A stretch of 41,300 nt of DNA from Serpens sp964410065. Lineage in GTDB: Bacteria > Pseudomonadota > Gammaproteobacteria > Pseudomonadales > Pseudomonadaceae. Under the pieces are notes generated by a model that saw only the letters and a program-made list of their open reading frames with translations, did not search any database and was not told the DNA's origin. Location: contig CAYPFO010000024.1 in assembly GCA_964410065.1 (NCBI GenBank), positions 1 to 41,300 on the forward strand, in the 5' to 3' direction. Shown here piece after piece: positions 33,347 through 41,300 of this stretch (position 1 is the stretch's first letter; the number at the start of each line of letters is the position of its first letter). Made by a program: the position numbers and the translations under genes.

Positions 33347-33547
33347 ATGGGCACAGAAATACGCTACTCGGTCATTCTGGAACACAGCCAGGGCGTGCTG
33401 CTCGAAAACGCGACGACCGAGCAATTGGAGGCATTTTGGGATGCCAACGACACGCGCTATTTCGGATTACGCCTGGAAAACGAGAACAGCGCCCATGTTC
33501 AGGTGATCGTTACCGATGTAATGCCGGAGGAAGAAGAAGACCTCTAA
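33347..33547 (+). CDS. Small acidic protein of unknown function
   Basis: A 66-residue protein that I do not recognise. The body alternates predicted strands and a helix (RYSVILEHSQGVLLENATTEQLEAFW) and the tail is acidic (PEEEEDL). It starts at ATG with a weak ribosome site and is followed by a strong terminator. The composition looks protein-coding rather than accidental, but I have no independent support. Confidence 0.55.
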   Translation: MGTEIRYSVILEHSQGVLLENATTEQLEAFWDANDTRYFGLRLENENSAHVQVIVTDVMPEEEEDL

Positions 33548-33607
33548 CCTCCCGATGGAAAGTGCCTGCGCACGGCAACATTTCGTCCGCCCCCCAACAG
33601 CCTCTCC

Positions 33608-33640
33608 AATGAAAAAGGCCGCATAGCGGCCTTTTTCATT
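33608..33640. terminator. Strong bidirectional terminator
   Basis: A perfect 15-bp stem with loop ATA (AATGAAAAAGGCCGC / GCGGCCTTTTTCATT). T-runs flank both sides. It separates the convergent small acidic protein gene and cysS. Confidence 0.95.
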
Positions 33641-33652
33641 AGTACGACAGGC

Positions 33653-35038
33653 TTACTCAGCCAGACGCCAGGTCGTGCCACCCTTGCCGTCTTCCAAGAT
33701 CACACCCATGGCCGTGAGCTGGTCGCGAATCCGGTCGGATTCGGCCCAGTTCTTCTCGGCGCGCGCTTGCAGGCGCGCAGCGATCAGGGCATCCACTTCG
33801 GCCGCATCGACCTTGCCAGCGGCACCGGCCTGCAGAAACGCTTCAGGCTCGAGCTGCAGCACGCCGAGCACGGCGGCCAGGTCTTTCAGGCGCGCCGCCA
33901 GAGAAGCTGCAGCGTGCATATCCGTATCACGCAGACGGTTGACCTCGCGGATCATCTCGAACAGCACCGAGCAGGCTTCCGGTGAGTTGAAGTCATCGTC
34001 CATCGCTGCGGCAAAGCGCTCGACGAATGCTTCTCCACCGGCCGGTGCCGCTTCGGGCAAACCTTTCAGACCGTTATAGAAGCGCTCCAGGGCGCCCTTG
34101 GCTTCCTTGAGGCTGTCTTCGGAGTAGTTGATCGGGCTGCGGTAGTGGCTGGCCACCAGCAGGTAGCGCACCACTTCCGGGTGGTATTTCTCCAGCACTT
34201 CGCGGATGGTGAAAAAGTTGCCCAGGGATTTGGACATCTTCTCGCCGTCCACCCGCACCGCGCCGGCGTGCATCCAGGCGTTGGCGTACAACTTGCCGGT
34301 AGCCGCCTCGCTCTGCGCGATTTCGTTTTCATGGTGCGGGAACACCAGGTCCGGGCCACCGCCGTGGATGTCGAAGGTTTCACCGAGGCAGCAGGTGGAC
34401 ATCACCGAGCATTCGATGTGCCAGCCGGGACGACCGGCGCCCCAGGGCGATTGCCAGCTCGGCTCGCCGGGCTTGACGCCCTTCCACAGCACGAAGTCCA
34501 GCGGGTCTTCCTTGGCCTCGTCGACCTCGATGCGCGCGCCGATCTTCAGGTCTTCGATCTTCTTGCGCGACAGCTTGCCGTAGCCGGCGAACTTGCCGAC
34601 CCGGTAATACACGTCGCCGTTGCCCGGCGCGTAGGCGTAGCCCTTGTCGATCAAGGTCTGGATCATCGCGAACATGCCGTCGATGTGCTGCGTGGCACGC
34701 GGCTCGATGTCCGGGCGCAGCACGCTGAGGCGCGCCTCGTCCTCGTGCATGGCGGCGATCATGCGCTCGACCAGTGCCTCGAACGGCTCGCCGTTCTCCT
34801 GGGCACGGCGGATGATCTTGTCGTCGATGTCGGTGATATTGCGCACATAGGTGACGTCGTAGCCGCGATGACGCAGCCAGCGCGTCACCACGTCAAAGGC
34901 CACCATCACGCGGGCATGGCCGATGTGGCAGAAGTCATAGACCGTCATGCCGCATACGTACATACGCACCTGGTTGGCGACCAAGGGCGTGAAAACGTCC
35001 TTGGTCTTGCTCAAGGTGTTGTAGATGGACAACGCCAT
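33653..35038 (-). CDS. cysS: Cysteinyl-tRNA synthetase
   Basis: A 461-residue class I synthetase that charges tRNA-Cys. HIGH-type motif CHIGHARV near residue 38 and the KMSKS motif are intact; zinc ligands are seen in MYVCGMTVYDFC, HIECSVMS, and PHHENEIAQSEA. The length is normal. The stop is just inside the shared terminator. It lies three bases after the glnS stop, so glnS-cysS form an operon. Confident. Confidence 0.98.
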   Translation of the reverse strand: MALSIYNTLSKTKDVFTPLVANQVRMYVCGMTVYDFCHIGHARVMVAFDVVTRWLRHRGYDVTYVRNITDIDDKIIRRAQENGEPFEALVERMIAAMHEDEARLSVLRPDIEPRATQHIDGMFAMIQTLIDKGYAYAPGNGDVYYRVGKFAGYGKLSRKKIEDLKIGARIEVDEAKEDPLDFVLWKGVKPGEPSWQSPWGAGRPGWHIECSVMSTCCLGETFDIHGGGPDLVFPHHENEIAQSEAATGKLYANAWMHAGAVRVDGEKMSKSLGNFFTIREVLEKYHPEVVRYLLVASHYRSPINYSEDSLKEAKGALERFYNGLKGLPEAAPAGGEAFVERFAAAMDDDFNSPEACSVLFEMIREVNRLRDTDMHAAASLAARLKDLAAVLGVLQLEPEAFLQAGAAGKVDAAEVDALIAARLQARAEKNWAESDRIRDQLTAMGVILEDGKGGTTWRLAE

Positions 35039-35041
35039 GGA

Positions 35042-36715
<1,674 letters not shown>

Positions 36716-36833
36716 GGGATCCTTGGACAGACAGTGCGCGGCTCAGGGTAGGCCGGGCAAAACAAAGGCCGTATCATAGCCCAAGCTGTCAAGCACCTGA
36801 CAGACCTACTAATCCGCTACAGAGAGCCTTGTC

Positions 36834-37328
36834 ATGATCAAGCTGCACACCAACCACGGCACCATCACCCTGCAACTGTTCGCCGACAAGGCCCCGGAAA
36901 CCGTGGCCAACTTCATTCAGTATGTAAAAGACGGCCATTACGACAACACCGTCTTTCATCGGGTCATCGGCAATTTCATGATCCAGGGCGGCGGCTTCGA
37001 GCCGGGCATGAAGCAGAAAACCACCCGTGCCACCATCAAGAACGAGGCCAATAACGGCCTGTCCAACAAGAAATACACCGTAGCCATGGCCCGCACCATG
37101 GAGCCGCACTCGGCGTCCGCGCAGTTTTTCATCAACGTCAAGGACAACGACTTCCTCGATCACACCGCGCCGACCATGCAGGGCTGGGGCTATGCGGTCT
37201 TCGCTGAAGTGACCGAAGGCCAGGACGTTGTCGATGCGATCAAGGGAGTGGCCACCACCTCCAAGGCCGGCCACCAGGACGTGCCGGTGGAAGACGTGGT
37301 GATCGAGAAGGCAGAAGTCATCGAGTAA
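36834..37328 (+). CDS. ppiB: Peptidyl-prolyl cis-trans isomerase, cyclophilin B type
   Basis: A 164-residue cytoplasmic cyclophilin. The active-site pieces FHRVIGNFMIQGG (Arg43, Phe48), SASAQFFINVKDN and VFAEVTEGQDVVDAI are present. It catalyses proline isomerisation in folding. It lies four bases before lpxH, which suggests co-transcription. Confident. Confidence 0.97.
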   Translation: MIKLHTNHGTITLQLFADKAPETVANFIQYVKDGHYDNTVFHRVIGNFMIQGGGFEPGMKQKTTRATIKNEANNGLSNKKYTVAMARTMEPHSASAQFFINVKDNDFLDHTAPTMQGWGYAVFAEVTEGQDVVDAIKGVATTSKAGHQDVPVEDVVIEKAEVIE

Positions 37329-37332
37329 GCCG

Positions 37333-38064
37333 ATGATCCTGCTGATCTCCGATCTGCACCTCGAAGAGCAACGCCCGGACATCAGCCGGGCGTTTCTGCG
37401 TTTTCTGCGCGAGCGCGCCGTGCAGGCCGAAGCCTTGTACATCCTGGGCGACTTTTTCGAGGTCTGGATCGGCGATGACGGCATGTCGCCCTTTCAGCAC
37501 GAAATCGCCGCCGCCCTGCGCCAGCTGAGCGAGACCGGCACACGCATCTTCCTGATGCATGGTAATCGCGACTTCCTCATCGGCCAGGCGTTTTGCCATG
37601 AGGCCGGCTGCACCTTGCTGAACGACCCCTGCGTGGTGGAGCTGGAAGGCGAACGGGTGCTGCTGATGCACGGCGACAGCCTGTGCACCGCCGACCAAGC
37701 CTACATGCGCATGCGCCGTCTGCTGCGCAACCCGCTGTCGCTGTTCATTCTGCGCCATTTGCCTCTGGCAAAGCGGCAGCAATTGGCGCGCAAGCTGCGC
37801 AACGAAAGCCGCACGCAAACGCGCATGAAGGCAGAGGCAATCACTGATGTCACCCCGACCGAAGTGGAGCGGGCAATGGCCAAGCATCGCGTGCACACGC
37901 TGATTCATGGCCACACCCACCGTCCGGCCGTGCATGAGCTGACCGTCAACGGCCAGCCGGTGCAACGTATTGTGCTGGGCGACTGGGACACGCAAGGCTG
38001 GGCCTTGCAGATTGACGAACTGGGGTTGGAACAGGCGCCGTTTGCACTGGAGACCGAGGCGTAG
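37333..38064 (+). CDS. lpxH: UDP-2,3-diacylglucosamine diphosphatase
   Basis: A 243-residue calcineurin-like phosphoesterase of lipid A synthesis. It cuts the pyrophosphate of UDP-2,3-diacylglucosamine at the inner membrane. Metal-binding motifs SDLHLEE (Asp7, His9), GDFFEVWIGDD (Asp40), MHGNRDFLIG (Asn78), MHGDS and HGHTHRP are all intact. The order and spacing match the gammaproteobacterial LpxH. It follows ppiB with a short gap. Confident. Confidence 0.97.
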   Translation: MILLISDLHLEEQRPDISRAFLRFLRERAVQAEALYILGDFFEVWIGDDGMSPFQHEIAAALRQLSETGTRIFLMHGNRDFLIGQAFCHEAGCTLLNDPCVVELEGERVLLMHGDSLCTADQAYMRMRRLLRNPLSLFILRHLPLAKRQQLARKLRNESRTQTRMKAEAITDVTPTEVERAMAKHRVHTLIHGHTHRPAVHELTVNGQPVQRIVLGDWDTQGWALQIDELGLEQAPFALETEA

Positions 38065-38092
38065 TCGGCTACCCGGCGCAGACGCCCCTGAA

Positions 38093-38163
38093 CTGTAGGA
38101 GCCCGCTTGCTGGCGATGCCTTTCGGGTTCGTCTCCTAAATCCCGAGCACGCTCGCTCCTACG
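38093..38163. repeat. REP-type inverted repeat overlapping the miaE stop
   Basis: GTAGGAGC at 38095-38102 pairs with GCTCCTAC at 38155-38162, with imperfect inner pairing. It is of the same family as the hairpin at 13922. It lies between lpxH and miaE and contributes the final codon region of miaE (stop TAG at 38159-38161). Confidence 0.75.
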
Positions 38164-38761
38164 AGGGCACGCCGCTGTGGAAGCGGAACTCCGTGTCCGG
38201 GCTTTCGATCAACTCGCGCTCCAGTTCGCGAAAGCGCAGGACCGACGCATCTACATCCGCTTGCTCGCCGAAGGTATAGGCAAATTTCAGGTAATTCTGG
38301 AAATGCCGCGCTTCCGACTGCAGCAGGCCCGCATAAAACTTGCCCAATTCCTCATCCAGGTGCGGCACCAGCGCCTCGAAACGTTCGCAGCTGCGCGCCT
38401 CGATGTACGCACCGACGACCAGGGTATCAATCATCTTGTGCGGTTCGGACGTGCGCACGCCCTTGCGCAACGCCGAGGCATAACGGCTCGCCGAAACCGG
38501 CCGCAGGTTGATCTTGCGCTTCTTGATCAGGCGCAGCACTTGTTCGTGATGCACCAATTCCTCACGGGCCAGGCGCGACATGTAATTGACCAGGTCCAGT
38601 CGGTCGTTGTAGCGGGCGATCAGGCTCAGCGCCGTCGAAGCGGCCTTGAATTCACAGTTCTTGTGATCGAGCAGGAGGATGTCCTGCTCCGTCAACGCGA
38701 CACTTACCCAGGCTCCGGGCGTGCGGCAGCCGAGGAAATCGTGAATTTCCGGCAAACTCAT
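38159..38761 (-). CDS. miaE: tRNA-(ms2io6A)-hydroxylase
   Basis: A 200-residue ferritin-like di-iron protein that hydroxylates the isopentenyl group of ms2i6A37 in tRNA. It has the start SLPEIHDFLGCRTPGAWVSVA and the four-helix metal pattern: a Glu in the EF region, REELVHHEQVL (ExxH), EARSCERF and SEARHFQNY (second ExxH). The start at 38761 is fixed by family; upstream in-frame residues are unlikely. Its stop codon comes from a REP repeat. Single gene, divergent from the Usp gene. Confident. Confidence 0.95.
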   Translation of the reverse strand: MSLPEIHDFLGCRTPGAWVSVALTEQDILLLDHKNCEFKAASTALSLIARYNDRLDLVNYMSRLAREELVHHEQVLRLIKKRKINLRPVSASRYASALRKGVRTSEPHKMIDTLVVGAYIEARSCERFEALVPHLDEELGKFYAGLLQSEARHFQNYLKFAYTFGEQADVDASVLRFRELERELIESPDTEFRFHSGVPS

Positions 38762-38972
38762 GCCAGCCTCCCAAAATTCGCGAGGAGGCGAGTCCGCAAA
38801 GGGGTTACAACGACAGATAACAGCATGAATCTCGGCTCGGTTGCAGAAACGGGGCATTATACGAGCGCCGGCCCGTGATAACAGGTCTGTGCACTTGACA
38901 TGAGTCAACGCGATTTATCGCACCCCGACTAAAGTGGAAGCTAATCAATTCCCGGTTTGAAGGAGCACACCT

Positions 38973-39839
38973 ATGCAAGCGATCCGCCGCATTCTGGTCA
39001 TCGTCCAACCCGAGCTGACTGAGGCGCTTGCCCTCAAACGTGCCAAGTTAATCGCCGGTGTCACGCAATCGCAGCTTCATTTGCTCATTTGCGCAGAGGA
39101 TCCGAAGGATTACTCGGTCCTGCTGGCAGAACTGGCGGAGCAACTGAACGCCGAAGGCTACAGTGTCAGCACCCAGCAATATTGGAAGGAAAATCCGCAC
39201 CAGACTGTCATCGCCGTGCAACAAGCCGAAGGCTGCGCACTGGTGATCAAGGAACACCAGCGCGACAGCCTGCTGAAAAAAGCCTTCCTGACGCCTGAAG
39301 ACTGGAAACTGCTGCGCTATTGCCCCTGCCCGGTGCTGATGGTGAAAACCGAAAAGCCCTGGAGTGGACGCCCCGTACTGGCCGCCGTCGATGTCGGCAA
39401 CTCCGACAACGAACATCGCACGCTGCACAGCGGCATTGTCAGCCACGGCTTCGACATCGCCAGTCTGACCCAGGGCGAGCTGTATGTGCTGAGTGCCCAC
39501 CCCTCGCCGATGCTCTCGGCCGCCGACCCGACCTTCCAGCTCAGGGAAACCATCGAGGCGCGCTACCGCGAGGCCTGCAAGCAATTTCAGAAGGATTTCG
39601 AAATTGCCGATGACCACCTGTACATCAAGGAAGGCCCAGCCGATGTGCTGATCCCAAAAACCGCCCACAAGCTCGATGCCGCCGTGACCGTGATCGGCAC
39701 CGTAGCGCGCACCGGGCTTTCTGGCGCGCTGATGGGCAACACCGCCGAAGTGGTACTGGACTCGCTGGAAAGCGACGTGCTGGTGCTCAAGCCGGACGAC
39801 ATCATCGAGCACCTCGAAGAACTGCTCAGCAACCGCTAA
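38973..39839 (+). CDS. Tandem universal stress protein (UspE-like)
   Basis: A 288-residue protein with two Usp domains. The first (about 1-130) begins IRRILVIVQPELTEALALKRAKLIAG, and the second (about 130-280) ends in TVIGTVARTGLSGALMGNTAEVVLDSLESDVLVLKPD, the family ATP-site-like pattern. E. coli UspE has the same two-domain layout. An AAGGAG lies before the ATG. A strong terminator follows. It is a stress-response protein by family; the trigger is unknown. Confidence 0.92.
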   Translation: MQAIRRILVIVQPELTEALALKRAKLIAGVTQSQLHLLICAEDPKDYSVLLAELAEQLNAEGYSVSTQQYWKENPHQTVIAVQQAEGCALVIKEHQRDSLLKKAFLTPEDWKLLRYCPCPVLMVKTEKPWSGRPVLAAVDVGNSDNEHRTLHSGIVSHGFDIASLTQGELYVLSAHPSPMLSAADPTFQLRETIEARYREACKQFQKDFEIADDHLYIKEGPADVLIPKTAHKLDAAVTVIGTVARTGLSGALMGNTAEVVLDSLESDVLVLKPDDIIEHLEELLSNR

Positions 39840-39850
39840 GCACCCAGCCA

Positions 39851-39879
39851 AAAAAGCCGCTCTCCTGGAGCGGCTTTTT
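39851..39879. terminator. Intrinsic terminator after the Usp gene
   Basis: A 12-bp stem AAAAAGCCGCTC / GAGCGGCTTTTT with a five-base loop and a T-run. It probably serves both the Usp gene and the convergent DUF1289 gene. Confidence 0.93.
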
Positions 39880-39919
39880 CGTTACGGCAGGCTTGCGGCC
39901 CACTTAGGTCACGGGATCA

Positions 39920-40372
39920 TCACAGCTGTTCGGCCGCCATGATTTGCTGGTAATGCGCCTCGGATAAGGCGAAAAACTCATTATCGATGGCGTCGCGCAC
40001 ATCAACCAACGACCAGTCGCAATACTCCGGCAACAACGCCAGGCCGTAGGCATCCAGGCGTTTGATCATCCGCGCGCCGCGTGCGATGAGTTGATACGCC
40101 CAGCAATAGGGCGATTGCTCGACCACGTAGCGTATCTGGCGCTGCTCCAGTTGCTGACGCAGACGCGCCGCATCCAGAATCTGCAGCTTGCCGCGCATCA
40201 CTTGAACCAGCAACGTCTCCAGCCGCAGCAGGGTTTCGTGCTTGCGCGCATCGTCGTAGCCATTCCAGTCCACCACTTCATGGAGAAAGCGCTTGCAACC
40301 ACGGCACACCAGATCCCCATAGACGGTGGAGCAGCGACCGATGCACGGAGTCTTGATGGGCGTTATGGACAT
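39920..40372 (-). CDS. DUF1289-domain protein
   Basis: A 150-residue protein whose N-terminus carries the DUF1289 cysteine pattern CIGRC...CRGC (Cys10, 14, 23, 26), probably a metal site. The C-terminal two-thirds are helical and end EFFALSEAHYQQI. Such longer versions occur in Pseudomonas; the function is unknown. The gene stands alone between the terminator and the acnB upstream region. Confidence 0.85.
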   Translation of the reverse strand: MSITPIKTPCIGRCSTVYGDLVCRGCKRFLHEVVDWNGYDDARKHETLLRLETLLVQVMRGKLQILDAARLRQQLEQRQIRYVVEQSPYCWAYQLIARGARMIKRLDAYGLALLPEYCDWSLVDVRDAIDNEFFALSEAHYQQIMAAEQL

Positions 40373-40519
40373 GACGAAACGAGCTGAAAAGTCAAACAGG
40401 GCGGCATCTTAGCCCTTTGTCTAACCCCGGTCACCCCGCCTGTATCATGCGTGCGGGCTTAACTTCGGGCGCGATTTCCATTAGAATCCACCCGCCTTTT
40501 TAGGCGCCAACGTCCGAGC

Positions 40520-40644
40520 GAAGCTGTTTTCAAAGCGTCACGAGCACAGTTGAGAATCCGAACGGGACGAAGTGGCGCAGACACTGCACAGTGCCGGTAG
40601 CCCAGCCCTCGTCCCAATCGGCGTAAAACTTTGAAAACAGCTTC
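40520..40644. repeat. 125-bp element with 16-bp terminal inverted repeats upstream of acnB
   Basis: GAAGCTGTTTTCAAAG at 40520-40535 is inverted exactly at 40629-40644. Inside lie further complementary segments, GGGACGA / TCGTCCC and CACTG / CAGTG. It could be a MITE-like miniature mobile element or a structured RNA. It sits in the 390-bp gap before acnB. The rest of the gap, apart from a likely acnB promoter and leader after 40650, shows no gene. Confidence 0.7.
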
Positions 40645-40762
40645 TTGAGGGGGAATTTTCGCAGTCTTGGCGAAGCCGCCCATAACGCGGCAGAGCGCAT
40701 GGCGCGACGATTCTCAGGAAAAGTGTCCCGCCCTCGATGGGACCACTGATGAGGTAATAACT

Positions 40763-41300
40763 GTGCTTGAAGCTTACCGCAAACACGTAGCAGAGCGTGC
40801 CGCCCAGGGTATCGTGCCCCAGCCGCTAAACGCCGAACAAACCGCAGGCCTGATCGAGCTGCTGAAGAATCCGCCAGCCGGCGAAGAAGCTTTCCTGGTC
40901 GACCTGATCACCAACCGTGTTCCCGCGGGCGTTGACGAAGCCGCCTACGTCAAGGCCGGTTTCCTTTCCGCTCTCGCCAAGGGCGAAGCCTCCTCTCCGC
41001 TGATCAACAAGCAACGCGCCGTTGAGCTGCTGGGCACCATGCAGGGCGGGTACAACATTGCCACCCTGGTTGAACTGCTGGACGATGCCGAGCTGTCCGC
41101 TGTGACCGCCGAGCAACTCAAGCACACCCTGCTGATGTTCGACGCCTTCCACGACGTCGCCGAGAAAGCCAAGGCCGGCAATGCCAACGCCAAGGCCGTT
41201 CTGCAGTCCTGGGCTGACGGCGAGTGGTTCCAGAAGCGCCCGGCGCTGGCTGAAAAGATCACCCTGTCCGTGTTCAAGGTCACCGGCGAAACCAACACCG
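40763..41300 (+). CDS. acnB: Bifunctional aconitate hydratase B, N-terminal part
   Basis: The first 179 codons of AcnB; the gene continues beyond the window. The start is GTG with GAGG eight bases upstream. The product begins VLEAYRKHVAERAAQGI and contains the helical HEAT-like N-terminal domain (PPAGEEAFLVDLI, LINKQRAVELLGTMQGGYN). The enzyme interconverts citrate and isocitrate through a [4Fe-4S] cluster and, without it, can bind RNA. The cluster ligands lie past the edge. Confident. Confidence 0.96.
   Translation, partial: MLEAYRKHVAERAAQGIVPQPLNAEQTAGLIELLKNPPAGEEAFLVDLITNRVPAGVDEAAYVKAGFLSALAKGEASSPLINKQRAVELLGTMQGGYNIATLVELLDDAELSAVTAEQLKHTLLMFDAFHDVAEKAKAGNANAKAVLQSWADGEWFQKRPALAEKITLSVFKVTGETNT

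Noticed and set aside
40520..40644. Complete insertion sequence upstream of acnB
   Set aside because: Only 125 bp and no transposase frame; at most a miniature element.

Overview
The window is a GC-rich gammaproteobacterial chromosome segment. The glnS-cysS, ppiB, lpxH, miaE and acnB proteins, the cytochrome-linked urate catabolism cluster and the many GTAGG-type palindromic repeats all suggest Pseudomonas sensu lato. Species cannot be fixed from the sequence alone. The window looks like chromosomal accessory DNA on the left (1-11 kb), catabolic gene clusters in the middle (10-31 kb) and conserved housekeeping genes on the right (33-41.3 kb).

Left part: the 3' end of a queE-type radical SAM gene, a GFA-family zinc protein, a small membrane protein, a large amidase, a visibly AT-richer acyltransferase-3 gene, a tetR gene interrupted by one amber codon, a fosmidomycin-resistance-type MFS exporter, a DUF1428 protein, and a LysR / Fe(II)-2-oxoglutarate amino-acid hydroxylase / LysE exporter module.

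Middle: uraH (opposite strand) and the operon puuE-uraD-alc-allA-puuD form a route from urate to glyoxylate and urea, with a membrane urate oxidase fused to cytochrome c. Then come a type II NADH dehydrogenase, an MFS permease, apeB and a HAD phosphatase. A 1.1 kb array of REP-type repeats with a period of about 224-245 bp separates these from an aromatic-amine-dehydrogenase operon (aauB-aauE-aauD-aauA plus two monohaem cytochromes c) on the minus strand. That operon has a convincing sigma-54 promoter. Divergent to it is a five-gene ABC importer operon that includes a cytoplasmic alkaline-phosphatase-superfamily hydrolase, so the importer may carry a phosphorylated or phosphonate substrate.

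Right part: a methyltransferase, a sensor-kinase homologue that has lost its phosphoacceptor domain, a small acidic protein, then cysS and glnS (minus strand), ppiB-lpxH, miaE, a tandem Usp protein, a DUF1289 protein and the start of acnB. A 125-bp element with 16-bp terminal inverted repeats lies just upstream of acnB.

The most interesting points are: the amine dehydrogenase small subunit that appears to have lost exactly one conserved disulfide pair; the hydrolase-containing ABC operon; the hydroxylase-exporter pair; the DHp-less kinase; the amber-interrupted TetR; and the REP arrays. No tRNA, rRNA, CRISPR array, complete insertion sequence or transposase was found.
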